Part shown: positions 11,370 through 22,090 of the stretch, in pieces
Layout of the letters: the number at the start of each line of letters is the position of its first letter
How positions within the stretch are numbered: position 1 is the stretch's first letter
Assembly (NCBI GenBank): GCA_014871385.1
Contig: CM026433.1
Span: 16,189,808-16,253,807, forward strand
Source of the DNA: Ceratodon purpureus
Lineage: Eukaryota > Streptophyta > Bryopsida > Pseudoditrichales > Ditrichaceae
DNA length: 64,000 nt
Reading direction: 5' to 3'
Translations under genes and position numbers: made by a program
The notes under the pieces: model-generated
Database searches by the model: none
Told to the model about the DNA's origin: nothing
The model's input: only the letters and a program-made list of their open reading frames with translations

Positions 11370-14300
11370 ATGGCCGGTGTTCCGCTTTCAAGTAGCTCGG
11401 GCTCTAACCCAGCTACTAGCCCGCCCCCTGCAGTACAGAACATTAATGCGGCTACGAACCCCTCCGGCACACTCTCGGCAGTAGGGTGTTTTTCGGTGGA
11501 ACCAGTGTTTGAATTTCCGAACCTTCTCCCCTCTTCTCCGCCATCGTTGAGTGTTTCCCCTCTCTCTATCCCGCCATTTCGCCCGTTTTCTCCTCTCTCT
11601 CGACCATCTCTATTTTGCCCCTCTTCTCTCGGATATCCTCCCATTGCCCAGCTTTCGACTCTCCTCCCCCCCCAACTTCCAGTACCTACCTCTAATTCTC
11701 TCGTCTCTCTACCACTATCACACCCCCCACCCACTACTTCTACTGCTGCGCCTTCTTGTGGCTCCAGGTTATTCGAGCCTACTTGCCGTCGTCATTCTTC
11801 AGCATAGGTGCCCACGTTGCGGCTCACTCAGCCACCTCTCCGCCTACTCACCTCGCAGCTCCCAGTTTTGCAGCCGACACCCTCGCGGCCTTCGGCGGAC
11901 ACTGCTCTTTCCTCTATCAGCAACCGCGGCGCCGACTACTCCTCTCTTTCAGGTTTTCCGAACCAGGTTCTGTCTTCGTCTGGTTGTCCTGTGTCATTGC
12001 CGCCTTCTTATTCAGCAATTCCGTCTAGGGTTCCGCTCGTCAGTCCTAGTAACCCTCGTGTTGTTGCTCTGTCTGTCAAGTCCGAACCAGCAGTGTCTTT
12101 CCCCCATAACTCTCCTGATTCCTTGCCATCGTCTATCACTCCTTCCTCTCCTATTCCACCTTTAGTGCCCTCACCAAACCCTAAACTGCAGTCCTTGTCG
12201 GCACAACCAGCGTCTACGGCCCCGGTGCCTCGTCCTCCTGTTTTAGCTTCTGTTTTCCCTTTGTGTGAGACTAATAGAGTCCCTCCTCCTGAACCCTCGG
12301 ATTATTCTTCAGACAGTAGTGGTAGCTCTGATCTGTTAGATATTCCCGCTCATTGCTCCCAGCGCTCTGACCCACCAATTGACAGAGCCGACTTCACCAT
12401 CGTCGGCAGAGACTTCGCTACATACCGGCCTCCCCGCTTAGGTCAGCGCAGAAGGCGCAGTCAGTTCGGCACTTTGGAGCGCTACTTCGCCCGAGGTGTG
12501 CTTCCCCAACTGCCCAGCCAGGAGTCCATGGAGATCGGCAGCTGTAGCCATCAACCACCTGTGTCGACTGCTCCGGCGACGGGCGATGGCGATGGACCAA
12601 CTGCCACAGCTGCGCCTCCACCACCGGCCCCACTCACCCAGCTTTCAACCCCCGAGGCCGCACCACCGGAAGGAGCTACCACGCCATCATCTGACACTCA
12701 GCGCCGGGGTGTGAAACGCAAACTCACCCCCGTCGATGGACGCGCCCCTAAGCGTGTTTGTATCCCCAAACAGCTGCGACGACGATGGCAGGTTCAGTTC
12801 GAACGATTCACTTGTTTGGACGCATGGACAGCGATGTCAGACGACGATTGGGCCGCACAAACCAGTCTCGAAGTTTTTTATAACTTCAACTGGCCGGAGC
12901 CCCGTACCGAGCTCATACTGGACTTTGTCGAAGGGTTCGAGTATGTTCAGCCGCCTCCCGGTAAGCGGCGACCTGTTGCCGAGCTTGGGGGACCTATCCG
13001 CTCGATGGTGCGGGGCAAACCCGTGGAGGTTACAGCCTTCGTCATCAGGGCTGCTCTGGGTTTTGAGGATGGTATAGACTTGGCGGGCCACAAGCTGGTT
13101 CATGGGTTCCACCGCCGCTAGGCAAGATACGGCCTCAGCGCAGCCGACCACAAACACGACGGTAACCGGGTCACTGCCCTTAAGCCCGACTACCAGGTAC
13201 GAGTCCAAGCTCTCGGCGATGCCATTGGATTTAAGGGGCGGCATATCTTTGTCAGTAACGACACCTTGGAGCATCTCTTTGCAGCCGAAGAGGCCGGTGC
13301 CAGGGACCAGACCTTCGATTGGTCTCACTTTGTGCTTATCAACCTTCGTCGCCACCTGGTTTATATCCACTCTCAAGCTCCCGGTACGAGACGACTTAGA
13401 GGGGCACCAGTGATGGACGCCATCCTATCAACCTGGTTTCCGGATCGGGAAGAGGTCACTACCCCTCCCCCTGTTTCATCGAGCATGGATACGTTAGATG
13501 GAAGTCACGAAGGAGCTCCAGTCAGTGACCCTCGGCCTCAGAACCCCATCGGCTCAGCCCTGCGTGACCAGACGAGTGGCGATCACCTCCTGACCACGCT
13601 CACGGCTTCGGCAGAGCTACCGGTAGCCACTACCCCAACGTCAAAATCCCAGGAAGGGTCTTCCGACGTCGGTCGCTCTTCCCGGCGGTTGACCCGAACC
13701 AGCAACCGAAGCCTACCTGCCGACCAACCCCCCACCATCAACGACGGTCCCCCGGGCATGCTCCCCACAGTTACAGCCTCCCCGTCCTGCAGGTACCCTG
13801 TACGGTCCCGCACCCCTATTACTGTCCCTGCTACGGACTCCTCCGACTCGGAGCCCCTTGTGGTCGGCCGTGTCATAGCACCTCCGCGAGTCCCCTTCGC
13901 CCGCGTATGTAGCTCCTCCAGCGAATCGCTCACTATGGACCCGCAACCAATCTCGTCGCCGCCACCTTCGACATATTCGACACAGCCGACTGCGGTCCCT
14001 CTGGAGCAACCCTGCACTGCAGGACTCACGAGCACGTGCGGGGCGATTATACCGTGGCGACCCCTTGTCGATTTGCGTCATTTCCTGCACCACTTAGCCT
14101 CGACAACGGCGCCGACTGTGCCAGTACCCGGGCCGACCAACCCACCCGCATCTGGTTACACTACGCCACCACCGACGGCCGCAGCTGACCAAGCTAATGC
14201 TGGATCTTCACAGCATCCCCAGTCACGAGGACAACAGTCATGGGGCTCATCGGGTGGTCATCCTGAGGATTTGTTTGGCAGTCTTCCTGTTGGTGCTACA

Positions 14301-14945
14301 GCCCCTTCGGATTTTTAGCCGTTGCTGAATAATCTGAATGCAATCGCCACTGTCCTCGTCAGGACACGAGCGGCCGCTCGATAGTTGGAAGCCACTCGCC
14401 TTGCCTCGGCAAATCGAGTCCTTGAACTCGAATCAGCGATTAACGACCTCACCGGTCAGGTTGCTGAGGTAAGCCACCGACTTCAACTCTCTGAGGATGT
14501 TCGCGCGGCAGTGCTCTTGGACAACGCCAGGCTGCAGTCCTCAGTCGCTGAGCTGCAGGAAAGGTTAGCAGCCACACCTCCTCAACACAGCCGACCGGAG
14601 CCCTCACTTCGTCGGCTCAAGCTTGAGTTACAGCTAAGCACGCGCTTACGCAACGCTGATCTTCTCCAGCTGGAGAATCAGAGACTCACCCTGGAGTTGG
14701 CTGCCCTCACTCTTCCCTCCCGTGACCTGAGCCGTGCTGTTCGAGACTACGCCGCCACCAAACAACAAGACCTCGATCTGGCGCTTCGAGCGCATCGTGC
14801 AGACTATGCCAGGCAGCAACATTGGCTTCACAGGTTCGAGGAGCGCGACCCTACGTTCGAGCCTTGGCTGGAAGACGACGAGCCCAACTGCGCAGAGCCG
14901 ACTTCGCCGTTACCACCGGCTGGAGAACACTCGACCGAGCTCTAG
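11370..14945 (+). pseudogene. Extra 3' ORF of the retrotransposon (plant transposon-protein-like core, coiled-coil C-terminus), four internal TAG stops
   Basis: A single frame runs from ATG 11370 to TAG 14943-14945, about 1,190 codons, broken only by TAG at 11805, 13119, 14316 and 14382. Layout: Ser/Pro-rich N-terminus; a folded core at about 12740-13400 (EVFYNFNWPEP, MVRGKPVEVTAFVIRAALGF, then HIFVSNDTLEHLF and LINLRRHLVYIHSQ); a second Ser/Pro/Thr-rich spacer; and a C-terminal coiled coil (14316-14900). The core resembles the putative plant transposon protein domain (Pfam Transposase_32 type), in which an FY..L/F segment is followed by VRGK and a predicted helix. Extra ORFs between pol and the 3' LTR occur in the Tat/Athila branch of Ty3 elements. 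The function is unknown; a nucleic-acid-binding or assembly accessory role is inference. Confidence 0.65.
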
Positions 14946-15085
14946 TTTTTCTTTTCCTTAGTTGTTGCTATAATCCTTTCTTTTACCTTTTTATTGTTGT
15001 TATTTTTTATTTTTTCCACCACCTTGGCCGGGTTTTCCTTTCACCATTTTCCCTCGACCCCGCGGTCTGAGGACAGAACTACCGG

Positions 15086-15098
15086 AAAAAGGGGATAA
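15086..15098 (+). other. Polypurine tract
   Basis: AAAAAGGGGATAA lies immediately before the 3' LTR, the position where plus-strand DNA synthesis is primed. Three further copies of its first 12 bases lie at 3998, 4303 and 4804. Confidence 0.85.
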
Positions 15099-15395
15099 TG
15101 TTAACCGGAGATTGTTCATCTCCCCCTTCCCCAGTTCCCATTAGTACTTCTTCAGTTTTCCATCCCTGTCCTCGACAGTCATCCAGTTGGCTCGATGAAC
15201 TCTGTCAGAGCCGACTGGATGAACTCTGTCGGAGCCGACTGGATGAATTCTGCTAGACTCTTAAGGCAGATTTTAGGGTTTTTGAGATCATTCCTCACTA
15301 GTGCACTCAGAGTTAGGAGAGATTGAGGAGACTTTATGAGCTACTGTACCATGACTTTGGGGCAGATTTGACCCTCTTTATACAGTTTTGACTCA
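15099..15395 (+). repeat. 3' LTR of Ty3/gypsy retrotransposon, truncated
   Basis: 297 bp matching 3097-3393 with three substitutions. The match stops abruptly at TTTTGACTCA, while the 5' copy continues for about 125 bp to its inferred end. No 5-bp target duplication pairs 3092-3096 (TTGTG) with 15396-15400 (TGGAT), which fits deletion of the right end after insertion. Confidence 0.85.
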
Positions 15396-15681
15396 TGGAT
15401 GAGGTGTCTGGTTTGGCCTCCTCTCTTGCAATAAGCTCAAAGAAATTGTCGTCGTCGTCATCCACATTTTCAACAATCTTCTTCTCTTTACCTTTACCTT
15501 TGGAAGCTTTGTAGAGAAATTTTGTCTCATCGACATGGTAATTGTCTTTTATTAGATTAGATTTGTGGAGAACAAAGGCCAACTTCATTTTCTCCTCATA
15601 GACCTTTGCCCTCGTCAATCTCTTAACAATGCAAGCATAAGTCATGGATTCCATCTTACCAAGACAATAAGAGAAGATCAA
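15396..15681 (-). other. Minus-strand ORF fragment with acidic run, unrecognised
   Basis: From 15681 down to 15396 the minus strand is open for 95 codons (MIFSYCLGKMESMTYACIVK... GKEKKIVENVDDDDDNFFEL...). It runs straight into the truncated LTR, so it is cut there. Lys-rich and Asp-rich segments resemble the low-complexity part of nuclear or transposon-borne Myb-like proteins, but I see no domain. It may be a fragment of a decayed transposon ORF. Confidence 0.3.
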
Positions 15682-18600
15682 TTTCTAAGATATACAAGTA
15701 CATGTATGCATTTTTAGCTAATTAGGTTAAGCTAAAAATGCAAGTCAGGTATCAAAATAAAAATCCGTGTAAAATTAGCTTGGCTTGAGAAAAATGTACA
15801 CAACCTTAAATATTTAGCCTGATCCAAGCTTATCATGCAAAGAACTTTCTAAACAGAAGGTTAACTAATGAGGTTTATATAAAATAAGCACGGAGATATG
15901 AAATTACTTCTAGTGAACATCTTATGTGCAAACTAGATCAAACTCTTCATGGATTGAAGCATACCTAGTCAGACTAGTACTACAAAATCGATCTATTTCT
16001 CCACCATCATAATTTGTAAAGATCCTATAATAACGAGCACCTCTACTTTCTTCACAATCACAAAAAAATTGTAATTCTAGTACTCTATGTAGATGATATT
16101 TTCATCAGAAGAAATCACACCTCCAAGATCACTTGGCTATTAAAACAATTTCACGATCACATTAGTAGTTAGGAGTTTACAAAGGGTGCCTAGATCCGAC
16201 TTTGCTTTTTGGCCAATTCCAGCCCTAGATCGTCAAGGAGTAAATGTAGCTCATGAAAATATTTTGCAGAACTTCGTTTTTCTTGAGAACCAAGTGACTA
16301 ATGGCCTACACTTTGGCAAGGTCCTTGTGAGAAGTTCATGCACTTCTTGCAAATGCTAATTCAAGCATCAACCTTGCCTAGGGACGTCACTCTAGACTAC
16401 ACTAAAGCCATTGATTAGTTCTCTAATCTCCCTAATTATTTGCATAATCATATCTCCATGCATGTTTAGAGAAGCTCACAAGATTTAAAACTAAGCATCG
16501 TCACCTTTTCACTTGTAGCCTCTTCCATTCAAGCTTGTTGCAATGTGCGGCGTCATATTGCGGCATTGGAGCCTAACGTCCATATCTTTGTGGCTTTATT
16601 CATTCCTCTTATTTGCTCCACATGAGCCTCTAAAGTCACCTCCAAAGAGCGTGTATGCACTTTAGAGGTTCTTGAAGGTGGAAATATTGTTATTGAGAGG
16701 ATTGTGAAGACATTTTGATTTAATTAGTGACTATGGTGTAAAATTTTCCTTCTCACTATGAGTTGTTTTGTGTCATTTTATTCCAAGTTGTATTATGAAA
16801 ATGGTGCCTTTGGCAATTGTAGATGTGATATATTGAGCTATCAATTCACCACCCATATTTCTATGACCATAAACTCTATCCAAGCCTTCCAAAATCATGG
16901 CAACTTCTTTCGTACGCAAATAATATTGGTAAGAAACTAGGTGAAAGTTCATATTGTGCTTTTTGATCCGAAGAATCTCACTCAGAGAGGGTTAGAGTTT
17001 TTACATATAGAAGCTCTTGAGTTTGATGCCGATGCCTCCTTCAATGCACAAAGTGGTGATTTTGAATTTTCAACATTAGTAGGTGAGCAGAGTCATTTGA
17101 ACTGAACATGACTTAGGTATATTTCAATGTATTTGTTCTATTTTTTATAGCGTTATATAGTTTGGGGTTCTAATCTCTTGTATTCATTTTTTGTATTTTT
17201 ATCCATATGCTAGCCAAATTCGGTCTCAATTTGTTTATTTTTCAAGCGGAAATTCAATCGTAATCATCAACTTCAAGATGTCAATTTCTCCTTGCCTCCC
17301 AACTTTGATGTTTGTAATATAAAATTGTAGATTTTGCATTGTGACTGTATCGGATGTAAGATGTTTTTGTGCAAATCTAGAATTTTGTCTCCTTCCATAT
17401 CCGCATGTCTACAATTTTTGGTAGAAGGTGCACCTTGGATTTGGTCAAAGGAGGTGACTTTAGCGTTCGCCTTTCTTGGAATGGCAACGAGCATTTTTTA
17501 TTGCATTAACAACAAATTTCCCTATAAGCTTATATTTTAGTCTCTTTGTTACTATGTAAGAAATTTGTGACAAGAAAACATAACTTACTTTTGGATAATG
17601 TGCTTGCAATTGTGTCCAATTATCGTTGTGTAGAACCGGGATTACTTATTCTCTTAGGCGATGCCCAATCTCTCAAACATGTTGCTTCATTTCGTAAATT
17701 TGCTTCAATTCTTGTCAGTGTTGTAGACAAATAGTTAGATTTAGGATTTCAAATTATGAAATAAGAGAATCCATATGTTGCCACCATCTATATTACAGAT
17801 CTTGATAGCTGTATATTCTAGATGCCCATTTGATTTACGGCAATGAAGACTATAGTCATTGTAATTTTACTAGATGAATCAGATTACAATATTTTGATGG
17901 AGATACTCAGACCTTTTTGTGTATACATCCTTGGTTGCATTGTTTTTTTAAATCATTTTGTGCAATATGCCTTGCTACGAAATACCCTTGCTGAACTTCA
18001 AAACCTTATGTATACATGTTGTACAATATTTTCTAGCACATGCTAGTATAGTCATTATTATGTTATATTTATTGTAAAAATATAAAATATACTTCCAAAT
18101 CACACGGACATAGGATTTGTATTATTAGAGTATGACCATTGATTCACGCTAACAAGGGCGTGGACCAGGTAGCTTTGGAGTACCCCGGGCTCTCTATCAG
18201 AAGCACTCTATGCAAATCTACCAACGGGCCCGGGTCTTTTTTCCTTGACGGAACACGCGGTAGGTAGAGAGAGCCCTAGGACCCTTCCTTGTAGCTTTTC
18301 ATCTTGTTTTTTGGCAATGTTCACTTTGTCTTCACGTTACTGCGCTTCGCTTCAACTCCAATATGGGGAATTTCATATTGTCGCTCCATTGCATGTCGAT
18401 GTAGGTTTAGGTCGTTGCATTTATGTTGTCTTACACTCTCTCGGATTCTTCCAACTTTGGGTTCGACGTCCGTAATGTGACTCTGTATCGTTTGGTGTAG
18501 GGGGGAGGGCTTTGGAGAGGAATTGGAAGCTCATAATTTGGGCACTACTAGCCTTCCCTACATTGTAGTTTTGGTCACCGCGCTTCGCAATTCTTATGGT

Positions 18601-19507
18601 GAAGCTGTCATCTTGCATCAAGGTAATGTGCCCCAACACTTCCGCCTTGCAATGCAGACAATTCGTATGGTTTGTCATTGCCTTTCTTCACTTATCTCTC
18701 ACTGGTGGCGCATTTAATTTTTGCACGTTCAAGCGTTCCAAATTGCGGCGCCATAGGCTTAGTCGATCGGGTTGTTCTTCTCCCGGTGAGTGTGTGGCCA
18801 CCATCTTCAAGTGCAGCCATGTATGTTCGGTGGGTTTATCGTGATGTCGTAGGTCTTCTAGGTGTGATCCTCGTTCCATACTGAATTGCCCACTCAGTAT
18901 CACGTGTGAATTCCAAAGCAGTTTCTAGTCTCATTTGTAGGGTTTTAGATTGCAGTCTATTTCCCATGTACCTCTCGTAATGAATCAACGGGTAGACCCC
19001 CTAAATGTTGTTTTTTTTGTCGTCTCTAGTCCTCCTATTGCAGAACGTCATAAAGACCATGTTCCATCATCATAAAGATGTTCTCCTTGACGAGGGTGAT
19101 GCATGTATGAAAGTTGGAGAAGTCCACGACACCCTTGTGAACATAAACTCAATCATGGCATCAATATTGCACAATTTCAGGATTATGGATGCCTCGACCC
19201 TTGTAGATCAAGAGCTTGGCTGGTGGATTCTCTCCTGGTCAACATCTTGATTTTTGAGATTCGTACTCTAGGAGTACGATGACAGACACTCGCTGGAATT
19301 TTTTTGAATGACTAAGATCTCAGTGTTCAATCTAAAAAACATCTTAATGCTGCACATAGAAAGACAGAAGACAAGGTACAAGTTAGCCATACCTCCAATT
19401 GTACAAGTAACTTGCACACTCTTCAAACTGTATTAAGGGTGAGCCTGCTACTATGTTGAAAGTTCTTTGCAACCAGAAGTAGTACTACCTCTAATAATAT
19501 TTGCAAC
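15682..19507. other. Decayed intergenic DNA
   Basis: No complete gene is supported. Between about 16250 and 17100 the plus strand keeps discontinuous stretches that read like protein (for example a segment near 16555 with RRHIAALEPNVHIFVALF and one near 16945 with VHIVLFDPKNLTQRG), separated by stops and frameshifts. This suggests an old pseudogene I cannot name. Around 18130-18900 there are Cys- and Leu-rich frames without motif. No tRNA or repeat array was seen. Confidence 0.35.
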
Positions 19508-20140
19508 GTGGTCAAGGCTGAAATGGATGAACTCCACCATAAGATATCGCGGCGTACTAGTAATTGGTTGCATTTGATAATGGCATACTTCAGGGAATTC
19601 AGAGAGTTTTCTCAGGTTGTGGGAGCCATCGATGGTACCCACTTCCATGTCCGGAAACCTAATGATAGTCCTGAGGACTATTTTTATTTTAAAAGCGGGG
19701 GCTTCACCATGCAATGCCAACCACTGGTGGACCGCAAATTCTTTGATATTTCAGTTAGAATGCTGGGTTTGACGAACGATGTGCGCCAACTTCGTCGTTC
19801 AATGATCTATCAGAGAGCCACTTCCACCAACATGTTTAATCTGAGGGATGTCGTGGACGGTATTTTCCCCTACCTCGTAGGTGATAAGGGCTACCCATTA
19901 TTCTTCTGGGTGATTACGCCATATCAAGATGTAAGAGGGGAGGCGATTTGTCCAAGAAACTCTTTTCAATCAAAAGCTCTCCCAAGTCAGTAGTGTGGTC
20001 AAAAACGCATTTAGCATACTCAAATGGAGTTTCTAAGAATTACATTCCGCCTTGGATTTGCACGTGACCTTGCTTCCTGATGTAGTGGTGTACTGCTCTA
20101 TTCTACACAATCTACTGCTCAATCAAACGAGTGAGGAGGT
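19508..20140 (+). pseudogene. PIF/Harbinger transposase (DDE_Tnp_4), broken
   Basis: The frame from 19508 reads VVGAIDGTHFHVRKP (first catalytic Asp), then an EDYF.. segment and a QPLVD strand. LGLTNDVRQLRRS follows (second Asp, in the place of the usual S-x-H/N-D-x-x-v-l), then YLVGDKGYPLFFWVITPYQD. These are the hallmarks of PIF/Harbinger transposases. The frame stops after 19990. In another frame 19995-20130 continues with VVKNAFSILKWSF and DVVVYCSILHNLL, the conserved end of the domain. The catalytic Glu of the VEnAFG motif is Lys here (codon 20001-20003). The N-terminal helix-turn-helix part is missing or decayed. It pairs with the convergent Myb-like ORF at 21.6-22.1 kb. Confidence 0.85.
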
Positions 20141-21599
20141 TGATTGAGGCTCCTAGCCATGCTCTAAAGGAAAGGGATGGCCCCTGTCCTTGACGAGGAC
20201 CCCGTGCAGCTTGAGCGACTTGCGGAGGATGGGCCTCCTTGGGACAAGGTCCAGGGAGAAGGAACTAGGGTCTTCTTGCTTCTTTTTTGGTCTAGGATCG
20301 AGTTTGAGAAAATGGCTCTCAGCTGAGGGCCAAACACAAGTACTAGTATTGGATGGCGGGATTCTGGGGAGGGAGGGAGTGCAGCACCGCAAAGGGCACT
20401 TGGACAGCAGGTAAGCAGCCTTCTTCATACACTCTACACATTCTATTTGCTAATCAATTCCGGTAGATTTGTTTTATTTGAAAGAAGAGGTGAAGGATGG
20501 GGAACATAGTTGAGCCACATAGCGTTTTTTTTTTCTGTCTTTATGGCTAGATTCTAGGTTGCTACTAGAGTGGTTCTAACACAAATATGTTGTGTGACTG
20601 TTCCTACTTGTCTACAGATAGAAGATTGATGTGAATAGAATGAAGAGTGGTTGGTCACTAGAGGTAAGTCTAATCTAAGATCCTACACTTTAAATCAAAC
20701 TCATTTGCAATGGAATGTATTTTTAATCTAGACTAGGAATGTTGATTAACATGTGTATAATGTGCTGTTGAGTCTTTGGTAGCTCCGATAGTTGGACGTC
20801 ATTGAGAAGATGGAGCATTGGAGGGTTCTAGTGCTATGGGGAGCGCCCACGGTACTGCCACAGTCCTTGATATGGCTGACGCCAGGTTTGCAATTTCCTG
20901 GACAATCAAATTTTGCTGGTTCACGAGTCGTAGGCGTGTGTGCTTTGTGAAATTCTAACATTCTCCAATTTCATTATGTCCCTCTCTTTCTTATAGTCTA
21001 GACTCTATTGGAAATGTCAAGTATGTACTTCAAGTTTTTCCTTATCTCTACTCCTCTACGTTCCATTGATATCATTGAGCACTTTAACAAATTTTTGGAC
21101 ACTCTAGGTAACTCTGTTTGCAATGGCACTTGATTTCGCCATCCTTTTCTTCCTATGTCATGTGTTGCCCATTGCTTTCTTCAGCTCCGCAGCACCAGAT
21201 GTGGCTGTGGAGGAAAGCAAGTGTACTTCGACATTCCTACGGCCCATCTTAGACACTTCAGAGAATGATCCAACAGGGGCTGAACCCGCTATTGCTGCAG
21301 GAACGGTACTTGGTGCCAAGGGGGGTTTAGTTGTCGAGGTGGACTTTTGAAGCGTACCTCCAACCTTGGTAGGGGGTGTGTTTAGATTTTTGTCCTCGAC
21401 AATGCGTACGGGGCTTCTTGGCCCAACGCTGTGCCTTCCCACGTCTGCAACAAACACTATGGAGAAAACACTGCCTACGCTTCGTCTCTACAGATTGCCT
21501 TGGCTTGAGGCAAAGGACACCATTGTGGATTCGTTGGCTGTCAAGTCAATGGTTGAGGCAGCCTTGCCAACTCCTCCAGGCCACGCATCTTCTGTCATG
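20141..21599. other. Spacer between the two Harbinger ORF remnants
   Basis: No gene supported. A plus-strand frame at 21123-21350 begins with a hydrophobic stretch, but the minus-strand reading of the Harbinger ORF1 tail (Pro/Ser/Thr-rich, 21457-21158) is at least as plausible. A poly-T run lies at 20524. Confidence 0.35.
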
Positions 21600-22090
21600 C
21601 CATCCAAAAACGTAGTTCCAAAGGATAGCTCATCGGGGAGAGGCTTGGAAATTACCGTCCTTGGAATCTATGGTATCCCTGGCGTGGGGGGATTCATCGT
21701 GGCTTTGTCCTTCAAAAACTCTACCATATTTCTATACGCTACAAGGTAAAATGCCTTTGGCAACTTGTGGATTTTCTTCTCCTCTAGGGTCGTCTCTTTG
21801 AAGTACTCCTTCGAGTTCATTCCAGTTTTAGAATGAAAGATATCCCAGATTTTCTATAAATCTGAGGGCAGAGTACTCCACTTGTACTTGTAAGCGTCTC
21901 TATCACTCTCCACATCCCCCTCTTTCTTTGCCAAATTTAGTTTCAATGCTATTTTATACCACTTGCCTAACTCTATGCACATCAACTTTCTTCTATCCTC
22001 AACTGACATTCCGTCAATGTACTCTTGCCTTTTGGCCTCTACCAATGCGAAAATATCATAGTACTTCCACCAGTTCGGATCTTGTTCCTT
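21600..22090 (-). pseudogene. PIF/Harbinger ORF1, Myb/SANT-like DNA-binding protein, broken
   Basis: On the minus strand, 22045-21854 reads as a helical segment (EAKRQEYIDGMSVEDRRKL... LGKWYKIALKLNLAKKEGD... KYKWSTLPSDL), the Trp/helix pattern of the Myb/SANT-like module of Harbinger ORF1. In a second frame 21825-21670 continues with KIHKLPKAFYLVAYRNMVEF and LKDKATMNPPTPGIP, the conserved lP..f....Y..M..fL..k....PP motif that closes this domain. A stop and a frameshift separate the parts. In active elements ORF1 helps bring the transposase to the element ends and into the nucleus. The convergent arrangement with the transposase is typical of the superfamily. Confidence 0.65.

Noticed and set aside
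18130..18260. tRNA-like segment with CCCGGG stems
   Set aside because: No cloverleaf with acceptor, anticodon and T arms could be built.
21123..21350. Small secreted protein with a hydrophobic N-terminus
   Set aside because: The region is better read as the minus-strand tail of a decayed Harbinger ORF1; no conserved motif or stop context supports the plus strand.
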